Positions 22,958 to 34,325 of a DNA stretch of 64,000 bases are shown here, piece after piece (the first letter of the stretch is position 1; the number at the start of each line of letters is the position of its first letter). The position numbers and the translations under genes are program-made. The stretch comes from Enoplolaimus lenunculus (taxonomy: Eukaryota; Nematoda; Enoplea; Enoplida; Thoracostomopsidae). The DNA is taken from NCBI GenBank assembly GCA_030248215.1, contig JASANG010002858.1, positions 1 through 64,000 of the forward strand, given 5' to 3'. Under the pieces are notes generated by a model. The model did no database searches. It saw only the letters and a program-made list of their open reading frames with translations, and was not told the DNA's origin.

Positions 22958-23336
22958 CATCGGCCTATTTGTAAGCCATAAAATTTCGAAACAACAACCG
23001 ACAAAAAGTTTTAAGACAGCATCGAAACGATGATACGCGGTATTTAATATCTGTGTCATCGTTTCTATAATCTCTATTAATGGTCGATTGTTATGCTTTT
23101 AATATTGACAATTATTTGAATTTTGTGAAGAGTTTAAATTCACACATCGTCGCTCGAAAGCGTTTCATACAACGTTTTTGTTTCGTTGCGGTCAGCGCAC
23201 GTCTTATTTTTTTTTGCCTCCATACGTTTTAGTTAAGTCTAATTACTTGTACATCCGAAGCGAATAAGAAGAAAACAAACGTCCGAAATTTCAAAGAAGG
23301 ACTTTGGACTTTTACTTGAAGAAATTAAATACCACC

Positions 23337-23852
23337 ATGATAAATACGGCGTATTTGAGATGCTGTGTTGTCTCGGGATTTTTTTCCCCATTTGTAGGCA
23401 ATCGTTGCAACATTTTATCCGGTCTCAGTCATTTTTGAAGTTGGAAAAAATCAACGCCTTTCTAAAATATATTAAGTATAATATTACATATCAGCTATCA
23501 AATTAATTTATTATTACGCATTTTTTCATTCCCTCAAATGTATACATATCGATTGCATAATCCGAAAAAGTACAACAGCGTGGAACAAGCGAAAATTTGT
23601 GAAGAGAAATGTTTTAAAGTTTTATTGCGATTAATTTTGACGCGTGGACGTGACCTCCTATCACTGAGTTTTCAATTGTTCAGTGTGTGGAATCGTTTGA
23701 TATACGAAAGACACCCGTTGTCGTTCACCCAGTACAACCGCATTGCTCGAATCGGTGGCCATTCGTAGAAGATAAAAATTTCGTGTACACAAAAATCTCC
23801 GCCAATTTCAATTCGAACAGCAGCGCAATACAGTTTGAGATGTTTCCAGATG
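23337..23852 (+). CDS. Tentative small secreted protein, PAN-like cysteine pattern
   Basis: An ATG in good context (accaccATG, 23337) opens a hydrophobic MINTAYLRCCVVSGFFSPF before a gtaggc site. A second piece, YNSVEQAKICEEKCFK, and a third, CVESFDIRKTPVVVHP to AIQFEMFPDG (ending 23852 before gtgaat), join in phase 0. The cysteine spacing CxxxCxxC..F resembles PAN/apple domains. The acceptor of the second piece is weak and the implied introns are much shorter than others in the window, so this remains a guess. Confidence 0.22.
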
Positions 23853-24344
23853 GTGAATTTTTTTCTAAAATCATTTTTCAATGCTTTTTTTTCTAAAAAT
23901 AAAAGTTTGTCAAGGTTTCGTTGGTGTTTTCAATTTCTAAGCGAGAAGAAGCTTTCGTTTTGTTTTGGTTCTTAGCAGAATTTGAGTTGATACAATTTTG
24001 GATTGATGGCTTAAGAAAAGGCATTACGGTCTAGTATTCAATACTTTGAAATATGATTGCTTTTTTCCGAAAACATTGAATCGAACTTAAAAACGGCTTT
24101 TCCTTTTATTTTTTGAAAATGACGGAGAAAACGAAAAAAATTGAAAAAACGTGTACTTGTAACATCACAAGTACAAAGACGTTAATGTATAGTAAGTCTG
24201 GTGTCGAAATGAAACCAAGAGCATCGCATAGGTACTTTGCTAGTAAATATACCCATTTGATAACACATGGTAGGTGAAGTATGCGCAGTATAACAGTCTG
24301 ATGCCTGAAGTAGCAGATTCTAGCTAGCTGGCCGTAAATTTGTG

Positions 24345-24562
24345 GGCCAATATAAAGAACAGGGGCGGAACAGTGTTATAAGCATATTCCTAAGCCTAAG
24401 CCAAAGCCTAAGCATAAGCGTAAGAATGAGCATATTCTCAAGCCTAAGCCTAAGCCTAAGCATAAGCATAAGCCAAGCAAAAAACAGTCTAAAGCTTAAG
24501 CTTACTCTTTTCTAGTTCTAGTCCCACAGAAAAGCTTTCCGCCCCTGATCATTACATGGGTC
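24345..24562. mobile_element. Telomere-repeat MITE, subfamily A, exact 8-bp target duplication
   Basis: The left end is GGCCAATATAAAGAACAGG and the right end CCTGATCATTACATGGGTC. The flanks are identical: AATTTGTG at 24337-24344 and 24563-24570. The interior contains cctaagcctaagccaaagcc and caagcctaagcctaagcc, the longest nearly regular GCCTAA arrays in the window, followed by the conserved gcttaagcttactcttttc. Length is 218 bp. Confidence 0.9.
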
Positions 24563-24984
24563 AATTTGTGGATGTAGCTCGGCAAAAAATCTGCTGAATT
24601 TCAACCAAATAGGGAAAGTTACCTACAGTTGGCAAATACAATACAAGAGTTTATCTAAAAACTCTTGCATAATTTGTATATAAGCGGTTTTGATTTTCAA
24701 CCGCCTAGGCTAAAATGATTTTAAACTTATAGGCCAATGAGATTTGATTATTTGGACAGACTCAACACTGTTAACCAAGCAGCGTTAGTTTTACATCACT
24801 GTTGTTTTGATACATCTTACAATCACTATTTGGCCTAGGCCAATCTGCTATTTGCTCAGAATAGCAGATTAGCTGAGGCCAATACATAATTGGTTTGAAC
24901 ATCAGATTGGCCTACGACATATATAATAACAGACAGTTGGTTAAACATTGCGGTTAAAATCTTCGATAAATTCGTAATTTGAAA

Positions 24985-25100
24985 AGAATTCAGAGGCGGA
25001 ACGTTGTTCTGCGGGACTGCAATACAATAAGCCTAAGCTTTAGATTAATTTTTTGCTTAGGCTTAGGATTATGCTTCATACGAATTTTACACATTGGCAC
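24985..25100. mobile_element. Telomere-repeat MITE, subfamily A, short copy
   Basis: It has aggcggaacgttgttctgcg at the left and acacattggc at the right, with ataagcctaagctttagatt and gcttaggcttaggattatgc inside. It is internally shortened relative to the 218-bp copy about 600 bases upstream. Confidence 0.6.
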
Positions 25101-26245
25101 AATTTTCTATGCTGGCCGTTCAGCATACACATGTCATTCTGCAACTAAATACCGTATTTATTTATACAACAGCTTCAATTTTCTGGGTTCTTTTAAGAAA
25201 CTGACACCAGTAATTTTTGCACGGTGTAATTGCAAGGTTAAAATTAGTGCATCAGCCACATTATCTGGTACTCTTATTGTGGACATTATAACGCATATTT
25301 TTACAACGGGATTGCAGAAAGAAGAATATTACATCGAACCTTGGTTCAGTCTAACAAATTTTACATCCAAACGCACCAACCAGCTCGTATATGAAATGTT
25401 TCGCAGTGCCATTTCAGAGACTTGAGTAGCAGACGCACAGCATCAAAAATCCGAACTTTGTGAAAACCTAATAACATTTCGATTGAATTACGACTTGGGC
25501 TACGACATAAAACGCCGAAGCAAACTTGCAACAAATTACGCCGTTTTCGTACTTGCAGACATCGCGTTTTTTCACGTGTGGTGTCTAATCTTTACTATCG
25601 GTCCTGTTTTGGAGAGCAACCGTAGATCACAAGGAATAGATTTTAAAATTTATTAATCGGCCCGAAATACACATGCCACACTAAACTGCAATAGAATATG
25701 GCACAGCGATGAAACGTCTATCCAAAAACAAGGGAAGCCCCGACTCGATAACTCACTACTGCGAAACAATTCTGGCGAGCAAAACGAGAGACAAGCGAAA
25801 CGCAATATTTAGCACTAAATCTTCAGACAAGGATTGGTTTCGATCCTCTGTGGCCAGTCCTTGCCTTCCTGTGCCCCGTGATAGAAGTATATATATCCGA
25901 ACAATACAACTCTGGAACTCGTTTCGGCAATTAGTAGAAAATGTAACAAAAATAATTGTATCCCGGCAGTTATTTTAATCTGAGACGACACAGATTTCGC
26001 ACCTCGCAACTACGATTTGAATATTAAAAAAAGTTTTTTGGTTATTTTTTGGAGACGTCCAGTACGGAATGATGTTTTAATTTCTTTTGTTATGGAACCT
26101 GAGTCAAATATTATGCAATCCGCGTCAAAGCACGCGTTTATTCTGAACAAAGTGTATAGTATTGTTCGTTGCGAACAGCAATTTTTTGTATTACTGTTTT
26201 ATCATGGGCGCAGGACTCCGAGACTGGCAATTTTTAAGGACTGCA

Positions 26246-26454
26246 CACTGTAAAAAATGGTGAGTCAAATTGAGTGTCTCCGAAATAGGCTTTACGGGAC
26301 TACACAAACTGAGTCAAAGTCGACTCCGTCAGAGTCAAACGTGCTACGCAGTGAGTCAAATTTGACTCTGACGGAGTCGAATTTGACTCAGTTTGTGTAG
26401 CCCCGTAGAGCCTATTTCGGAGAGAGTCAATTTGAATCACCATTTTTTGCTATG
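26246..26454. mobile_element. Palindromic MITE with TGAGTCA motifs, copy 1
   Basis: The element is an imperfect whole-length palindrome. The left arm has aaaaaatggtgagtcaaatt, gaaataggctt and cacaaactgagtcaaag. The right arm repeats these inverted. It contains many TGAGTCA/TGACTCA-type heptamers. The right end is followed by TA; the left is preceded by CA, a decayed TA. Confidence 0.75.
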
Positions 26455-26679
26455 TATGCAAACAGATGAATTATGTCAACTGTTTTCATTTATTTTGGCT
26501 AAAAAAGTGGCATCAATCGTTTGGTTGTTGCTAGTAGCACAACCAGCTGCTGTTGTGAGCCGAATTAGAAGGACTGAGGTAACAGTTCTTATGGTAATAA
26601 AAGTCCGCAGTTGCTATTTTGAGTCTGAATTAATTAAAGTCGATTTCTGAAATTCGAGTTTGTAAAATGGACATAAAAT

Positions 26680-26990
26680 TTGTGTTTAACCCATAAACAT
26701 CATTTACCATGATTAGATCGCTTAAAAGCCTCCGTAGCCAAATTAATTTCTGTACACAATTTCGTTCATCGCTCAAAGTATATGTTATCTATATTAATAG
26801 CAGCATATTCAAGTTCTTAGAAGGATATTCTTATAGTAAAATGAAGTTTTAAGTTAGAAAATGTTTAACATAAAGTTTAAAGGTGTGTGGTTCAAGTAAA
26901 TTGGACCTGGATTGAAAGATAAACAACGGTCAAAAGGGGTACTTTTTGGAAAGTCGAAATAAATATTAATGACGACCTATCATTCCGGTC
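26680..26990. repeat. Diverged dispersed repeat (second copy about 40260-40560)
   Basis: Both places share accat(g/a)attagatcgc, then gctcaaagtatatgttatct, atagcagcat and aaaggtgtgtgg in the same order, with substantial divergence between. No termini were recognised. Confidence 0.5.
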
Positions 26991-27309
26991 ACTACGGTAT
27001 TGGTACCAAAGTACAACATAATGTTTGCTACTATCGTTCTTCATTAACGCTACTTCGAAAAACGGGGGTATATTTTTTGTCCTCTTAGTTTGTGAAGCGT
27101 TTCGGTTTCATAAACCGTAGCATCAATTTTTGGCAATTCTAAACAATATTTCAGAAGTGAAAGAGATTATATGATACTCCAGCCATATATCGTTTAAACA
27201 ATTGCATGTGATCCTTAGCTTGGCGACTGTTCTTGCAGTGCCTTCGCTGAACTTAAAATGAATCAATGTATTCAAATTAGAGATACCACTGTTTGTCGGG
27301 TTCGTAGCC

Positions 27310-27465
27310 AAAAGGGGCTGGAGGGGCTCAGCGCCGCCCTAGATAAATTTTGCTTCCTCTACAAATATTTCAACCTTGCTTGTAAGTCATTGAAAACTTT
27401 TGTATGCCCCACCGGATAAGTTTTTGCCCCCCCCCCCCTAATAAGGTGAGCTGGCTACCGGCACG
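27310..27465. repeat. GC-rich dispersed repeat with ggtgagctggctac end
   Basis: Shared phrases are aaccttgcttgtaa(g/c)tcat, a C-rich run (up to 13 C), and ggtgagctggctac. Related copies lie at about 33330-33470, 34060-34205, 45050-45195, 52080-52220 and, as a fragment, near 55990. The end sequence GCTACGGGCC resembles hAT termini, but no target duplication was found. Confidence 0.5.
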
Positions 27466-27592
27466 ATGTTAATCTGGTACATTTCGTGGTTTGAAAAACT
27501 CGTCGAGCGGCATTTCGTAACCCGACATTTCATACGCTACACAATTTGTCGAGCCCGTTAAAGGCTTAGGTTGCGGCTTAGGTTTACATATA

Positions 27593-27812
27593 CACTGCAA
27601 AAACGGTGACTTAAATTGACTTTCTCCGAAATAGGCTTTTCCGATCAACAGACACAGTAAAATTCGACTCCGCCAGAGTCAAATTTGACTCACCCGAGTG
27701 GCTCAGTGAGTCAAATTTGACTCTGGCCGAGTTGAATTTAACTGAATTTATATAATCCCGAAAAGCCTATTTCGAAGACAGTCAATTTGACTCAGTATAT
27801 ATTTTTGCAGTG
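27593..27812. mobile_element. Palindromic MITE with TGAGTCA motifs, copy 2 (TA target)
   Basis: The termini CACTGCAAAAACGGTGA and ATATATTTTTGCAGTG are inverted and flanked by TA on both sides (27591-27592, 27813-27814). The arms meet around cccgagtggctcagtgagtc. Length is 220 bp. Confidence 0.85.
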
Positions 27813-28156
27813 TAGGCTTCGGCCGCTGTCAGGCAACAAGTTGTTGGGCGATCAGGTTAAGTAAATTCGCTCACGGTAGATCCTATCGTTAGGAGATATA
27901 TACTTTTCAAACCTCAGGTCGATTTCAGTGAGCGATAATAATTTCAACTGGCATCCGTATGCAATAATTTCAAATGTGCGTTCGAAACGCTTGTTACACT
28001 TTCCATATGTTTCTTTGAACACAAGATTATAATTACTTATGTTATTGTCGATGTTAATTGAATTTATAATTATATCGCGTTTTACTCAGACTGCATCTTA
28101 GAAGATACAACATACATTTTAATGAAACAAACGGTACCAAAAATACGAAACAGTAT

Positions 28157-28485
28157 TTATGGCCCAGGGGGAACCGATTTTTGGAAGTCATTGTTCGGAT
28201 ACGGATTTGGATTAGGCAAAATCGCAATAGGTTCGGATTCAGAATTTGTGAAATTGTGACTTTGACGTCCCGCAGGTTCTGGTATTGTGATAGGTTCAGT
28301 TAATAACAAATACCGAGATAAATATTTGACCTTCAGACCATCACCATCACTACCTATTACAAGCGTTTCGGTCGCAGTTTCCTGAAAATATCTCGTAAAA
28401 GGACTGCAAATATGCCACACTTCGGGCAAGAATATGCTTTCTGTTACATTTGCGTATTTGGTATAAATGTCAAGTGTTCGAATAG
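28157..28485 (-). CDS. Unrecognised protein, C-terminal exon (108 residues)
   Basis: After a tttgctttgcag acceptor (exon end 28485) the minus strand is open to a TAA at 28157-28159. It begins IRTLDIYTKYANVTESIFLP, continues EVWHICSPFTRYFQ, ETATETLVIGSDGDGLKVKY and LSRYLLLTEPITIPEPAG, and ends with a Pro/Asn-rich tail (AILPNPNPYPNNDFQ, SVPPGP). Composition is coding-like. A shorter exon starting at an internal ttttcag (28381) is possible. A candidate upstream exon near 28560-28665 was not phase-compatible. No family is recognised. Confidence 0.5.
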
Positions 28486-29331
28486 CTGCAAAGCAAAATA
28501 AGAATTGTGTAATTTTTGGTAGTGTGCTGTGTACCTTGGCTTCTGCCCCATTTTAATTAAAATACGGTACCGTTTGATATTTTAATTCAGCTTTCGAAAT
28601 ATTTCTGAACGTCCGCTTCGATAAATCATATCCGTTTCGTGGTACCGTCGTTGCAGGGCGTTGATCCTGAAGGTGTACGTCCCAGACATTTGTGCTTACT
28701 TGTTATTAATTTTTACCGGTAACCATACCTAAACTATGTGTCATTCAACCACTTTGATGACGATACGCCGTGCTTTATTCGAATTTTGTAACAGATGGAT
28801 ACGTTTAGAAAAGTCGCAATTGCTTTTTGGGCACCCAACGTTATCGATCCGACTGAACAACTGTATCCTGCAACAACCTTCCCCAGATTCGCAGGTTTGG
28901 GTGTATCACAGTCGTATTAACGCGTCTGAATACGTTTGGTGTCATGCAGGACGACGCCGTGCAATAATTGGAAGTTTTTAGCAGAATACCACATTTTTCT
29001 GGCCGGGAACCTTGAGCTACCTACCGGACATAGCCACGGCCTTGGGCAAACCATGCCACGGAGTGTATATTCATCGCATTTCAGAATACCGGTTTAGCGT
29101 TGCAATTAAGACACCGCTACGATGCCATAAGTTTCCGCGTCGAAAGATCGGTCAGGCGCGTGGAACACTCGTAAAAAGCATGTGATAATTATTTTAAATA
29201 AAACGAAAATGTTTCCCAAACCCCTAGACAGAAATCGCAAAAAGAGGCGTTTGCACCCTACTCTTCCTTGACTACGAGGCACATGACACTCACCATTCAA
29301 TGGTTGATCTGAGCAAATTTTAGCTGTCATA

Positions 29332-29460
29332 CACTGCAAAAAATGGTGAACCAAATTGACTGTCTCCAAAGTAAGCTTTTCCTGACTACACAAACTGAGT
29401 CAAAATTCGACTCCACAACCGTCACATTGAGTCGAATTTGACTCACCATTTTTTGCAGTG
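29332..29460. mobile_element. Palindromic MITE with TGAGTCA motifs, copy 3 (shortened)
   Basis: The termini CACTGCAAAAAATGGTGA and TCACCATTTTTTGCAGTG are inverted and flanked by TA (29330-29331, 29461-29462). At 129 bp it lacks much of one arm compared with the 209-221-bp copies. Confidence 0.8.
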
Positions 29461-32162
29461 TACGTACTGATAATTTAAAAGATCTACCGTTGTTTGTTGC
29501 AATTTAAACAACTTTAACGATTAATTTTAAACTTTGTTTTCACAAATTTTTTACATATATGAGCTCATTGACCCCCCGTGAAAGTGCATGTACTCCGAGG
29601 TGTTTGCGTCGCTTTTCACCACTATAAATCCGGAATATAAGAATGTAAAAATTAAAAGACACGCCAACTATTGTCAATATATTGCTGTTGATATTCAGAG
29701 GATCAATGTGCACTATGTAGTTGTATTCAGTATGTGATTTCACTACTTTCATGTCAAAATATTATGCAATAATTTTGGTTGCATTCCGTGGTGGATTCAA
29801 AAATTTCTAACGGGCAAAGCAGCATAATTATAGAATAGTGAGAAAGCTCACGAGCAATGCAATCAAACACAATTTTGGTACTAATCTTTAACACCGGACG
29901 TTTCTTTATCCCTGTTGATGGGGGGGGCCAAGGTTTGCAAGGACTCCCATTCAGATCCGGCGGTAACGTTTGTGTTTTTTTAATTCCGGTAACAAATTTA
30001 TTTGCGTTTTAATACAAGTATTGATGAAGAATAATTAATAGAAATGTTGCGTTGAACATTTTTACGCAGAAGGATTGCATAGGATGCGCACTGCTGATAG
30101 TGAAATTGATTCTTGTGATTAAAAGTCAAGTCGAATTTTCTTACACCCGCTGGTAGAGCGGTGTATTAATACAGAAATATTATTGATTGTAGAATTTGCT
30201 GTTTTTTTGGTGCAATTATTATGTCAATAGAGGGCGCGGTGTTTTTTCGCGGTGGGTGGTGTAGCTGCGCAAAAGGTTTCGATGTTATGCAATTCTAGTT
30301 GACGTAAGGTGAAAATGTCTGATTTTATAACTAAGGCGTAGCGACTGTCTTATTTGAGTAGTTTTTCGCCGTATTGGGTATTTTATCTTATAATGCGTTC
30401 ACACAGGCGTACAATGTTGATATTGAAGATGAAACTGAAATCAATATCAAATACCTGTGTGTGAATTGAACAAAATTTTAAGGGTCACACCACATTTCGG
30501 GACATTTACTTTTTTTACCCGCGTTGATTCATGCAAACAAGAAAGTTGTCAGTGATTGGATATTCACTATGACAAGAATAATGTTTTTGCAATGGACGAA
30601 TCAATATCAGGCAAAGTGCTCGGAGTCTTTTTGAGTAAAAACTCCATTCTTAATTATTGTTTCTTCATGCATTTGCGTGGATATGAATCTTGAGCACTGG
30701 ATGTTGGCTTGAATTATAAATCTGACCACGTTGGACATTGTAAACAAATTTTTTAGCCTTTTTTACAAAGTATGAATACCATTTTATTGGCGTATAAACG
30801 CTGGGCACTGAAAACAACAGTGGACAACAACGTATAGTTTTAAATCGTTTCAAAAACCGGAGAAACTGTTCTCTGATCTTAGAGAGTCTGTACTTGAGTG
30901 GGCTTTCTTAAATGCGATCTGGAAAAAGACGAGACTACCCGGCTTTTCGAAATGTTTTGTATGACATTTGGTCTAAGCAAAAATAAAAAAAATACAAAAC
31001 CATGGTGACCCCCGGAAAAATCTAGGGACAGCCAGTGAAACGTTTTCCTACTGTGTTGCGGTTTCATCTTTCCATGCGTAAGCTTGTTGTATACACCATT
31101 TCCGTTTCAAATTCGTTAGTAATTTATCTTTCATGGTTATCAATTACTCGAACGTCGCATTATATTGTCAACGGAATATATTGCATTAATTACCACCTCA
31201 ACTGCAGGCCGGCTGCGGTTTAAACGCAGTTGAAAGATATTTACTACCAATACGTGAATTACAGGAACTTCAATACAGGCTACGTTAGCAATCTGTAAAT
31301 TTAGTATATATTAATTTTAGGTTAATTTTTGACTCAACTTAATTGTTCAGTTATAACTTTCGTATACCTTTCGCAGTTTTCAAGCTGCATTTTTGATCTT
31401 CGATGGCCCGTGATGCTGCGACTCGGAACATCGCAAAAAGCAACGGAACGAAAAATTTAAGTATAAATAGTTCAATTTTAGAAATCCTGATTTTTATCGC
31501 TATGTGTTCACAATAATATTGTAGTTGGTGTCGCCGTGTCTCGAATATTATAAGGGACCTGAATAGTAATTTAATTGCCAGTGGGATGAATCCCTTGGTG
31601 TTCTATTCCGGATTATTGTTTATATTCCTTCGAGTATGGGTATATAAGTTTGAGCAATTATATAAGTTATATACTGAACAGACGGAGGTTCCGGCATTTT
31701 AGGTATTGGTAAATTTGGCATAGTTTACAAAATTTATTTGTTTGGTGCGTTTCGTTTTAACTTTTGGTTCAATTTGCGGAAAACATTGTCGACATTTCGT
31801 AACACAACAAGCGTAAAGCAAAGACTCAACAACACCTTACAAATAGTCGTTAAAATTAGCAAATTAAACGCCATTTTAACTACCTAATTTCGCCTCACTT
31901 TCGGCTCCGGCAATTTTTTTTGACCTCCGGCCGCGGTATCTTTTACTTCCGGTTGCACCCTGCTAGAGAACTTCTTATGATTTATTAACCAGTAGAGAGT
32001 AACCGACATATTTGAACTTTAATTATATTAACCAACTGAACTTATTCTCAGACTCTTGGGATATAGGATCTTACTGATTTAGGCTTGAAATAGAGATCCC
32101 GACTCTTATCGCTCCTCCGTTCCATTTACTCGAGTCATCACAGTGTGTATAATAAAGTGTTA

Positions 32163-32264
32163 AACCTCGGAAACAAAAATTTGTACAAAATTCATCCAAT
32201 TAGAGTTCGTTTTAACCTCGGAAACAAAAATTTGTACCAAATTCATCCAATTAGAGTTCGTTTT
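32163..32264. repeat. 51-base tandem duplication
   Basis: The unit aacctcggaaacaaaaattt.. (51 bases) occurs twice in a row, at 32163-32213 and 32214-32264, differing at one visible base (gtacaaaa vs gtaccaaa). Both are non-coding. Confidence 0.85.
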
Positions 32265-32716
32265 CAATTGTAGTTGAAAAGGTTAAAAGTGTCATTCATA
32301 AATGTACTCGGTGCTGTGGATATTACACATTGTTTTATGATTAATTCAAAGTACGTGTATTCCCACTTAAATTTAAATACTAAATTCCAACTGAGAAATC
32401 GAAGAGAATGCGTTTCGTTTATATCTCAAGGTCAATCCATAAAATTTGAATGGGCGTTGGTCGTGAACGAGCGTGTAAATGCAATTTTTGATTTTCAATA
32501 TTTTGTCAGTTTCAATTTAAGTCACAGGGGCTCTACGTTTTATCGTTTGTTTTCCCTTTGTGACTAAATAATTGAACAGATATTGCTGTATATTCTGTTG
32601 CGTTAATTTTTCTCTTACAAAATTCAGCATAGATCGCAGCTATCCGTAAGATTATTGTAGCTTGTTGCAACAATACGGTATCCACGATCCCTGTTTGAAA
32701 TGATGCCTAAACCTAA

Positions 32717-32786
32717 GGACCCCGCCGGGAATGGAACCTTGGCCCTCTTGCGCTCGAGTTAGTATGCTACTACACTCATGCGGTCG
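32717..32786 (-). tRNA. tRNA-like sequence, probably a decayed tRNA or tRNA-derived repeat
   Basis: On the minus strand, a D-arm-like GAGTGTAGTAGCATACTAACTC and a B-box-like GGTTCCATTCC lie the usual distance apart and are followed by GCGGGGTC. The T-loop has C where GTTCGA is expected, and the acceptor stem pairs poorly with GACCGCA, so a working tRNA is unlikely. Confidence 0.3.
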
Positions 32787-34325
32787 ATTGAAACAACTTC
32801 ATATTCCGGGTGCAAATGTACCTACGGCAATCATTTTTGTTTTACATACACTTACCGTGCACATCTCCGGACAGTAGCTGGCAAACCAAAAAACAGAACT
32901 TTAATTTAGGCAATTGTTACATGCGCTATAAAATACGGGAATATCAGAAAGCGGCAGTAAAAAAACTATTGATTACTGTTATTGATGATAGTTTTAATTG
33001 ATTTCGTTTAAGTCCGACCCTGAGATCATCAGAAATCCTGAAAAATTTGTGTGACAGACCAGATTTCAGTTTTTGTTATAATTTCATTGTTCAATGCTAC
33101 GATGATTGATATATTTCTACAGATAACCGTATCAATAAATATTTCAAATAATGCAAGTTTTACATCGAATCGTATTTGAGTAGCATTCTGCGTTCTTTAT
33201 ACAACACTGCCTGACATTGTTCCTTCCGATTTACAAGTATCATGCAATCCTGGTGTAGATTTTGGGTATCATTAATAGTCTTATGGGTAAGTTGTATTAA
33301 GCCACAATCCCGAAACCAAGTTTGGCTCACGGGCCCGTAGCTAGAGGATGACTCAGCTCCTTCCCCCAAAAGAATTTTGCCCCCCCCCCCTACAAAATTG
33401 TTAAAATTGCTTGTATGCCATCGAAAATCTTGGTATATCCATCCTGAAACATTTTAGGCTCGCTCAGATAGGTGCGCTGACTGTGGGCTTGTTGGCTTAC
33501 AATTGCACTGTGGTGGGCTCTGTAGGCTTTGTGCGACCTTGTATGTTGACTGCCATATGGCGCCGACCGGCACCGGTAACCAATATTGTAAACAATTTAT
33601 AAATAAAATTATTTTTACTTACGGCGCCGTCCAGCGCTGAAGAGATGAAGTATATTTTTTATAAATGTAAAACTGCTATCTGTTTTGTTGTGTTTGACAC
33701 CTCTCATTTTCTGCGTTTGACTCAGAGTGATAAAACTGTATTGATATCACCAAACTTTACCTTCGGAAATTTTGCAATAAGCCACCAAACCGTATACAAC
33801 TTTGAAATGCTGTAGTTTCAGTTGACATCGCAAAGCAATGGTCAGGATGGTTTGCATTGAAATACTGCTTAAATATTTTTCGAATTTAGCCCTCGTGCAC
33901 TGTCCTCACATTTACACAAAAACTAAGGTTTACGAAAGCATTTACCAATGACTAAGCTTTGGACTAAACCCGTTCCTGAACTTGAATTTGGCGGAAGTGT
34001 ACAAGGTCCCGAATTTAATATATAGTGTGTTTTACACGAAATCGGGCGAATAGACAGACGGCGGCCAGAGAAGCTCAGTCCTTCCCCAAGAACAAATTTG
34101 CTCGCTCCCCTAAAAAAATTCTCAATCTTGGTTGTAAGTCATCGAAAACCCTTGTATGCGGAACGGGAAACATCTTTAGCCCCTTTACCAAGGAGAGTTG
34201 GCGTCGGGCCTGTATGCAATTTGGTTATTGAAACATTTCAGTGCGTTAATATTTCAGGCTTATTTAATTTTTCACGTTTATTATGAGTTTTTTAACCATT
34301 GTTTGCGTTTTCATCCATGTTTCAG

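Larger units (their letters stand above)
22598..28156. other. Mostly non-coding stretch with MITEs
   Basis: The region carries a hAT-type MITE (22784-22957), a tentative secreted-protein start (23337-23852), two telomere-repeat MITEs (24345-24562, 24985-25100), two palindromic TGAGTCA elements (26246-26454, 27593-27812), a diverged dispersed repeat (about 26680-26990, related to 40260-40560) and a GC-rich repeat ending ggtgagctggctac at about 27310-27465. An open frame at 25115-25427 (+) (EEYYIEPWFSLTNFTSKRTN) is intriguing but unsupported by splice context. Confidence 0.45.
28486..34325. other. Gene-poor stretch upstream of the ZP gene
   Basis: No gene could be supported. It holds one short palindromic MITE (29332-29460), a 51-base tandem duplication (32163-32264), a tRNA-like sequence (32717-32786), hAT-like TTCCGGTTGCACCCTG ends near 31968, and two GC-rich dispersed repeats (33330-33470, 34060-34205). 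The signal-peptide exon and promoter of the ZP gene should lie somewhere here, but no ATG exon of the right phase could be chosen. Confidence 0.5.

Noticed and set aside
24979-25425. Longest open frame in the window (148 codons, plus strand)
   Set aside because: Its first third lies in a telomere-repeat MITE, there is no acceptor or start context, and no family is recognised.
31065-31130. Hydrophobic frame MRKLVVYTISVSNSLVIYL as the missing ZP signal-peptide exon
   Set aside because: No donor in the needed phase 0 follows before the frame stops being plausible.
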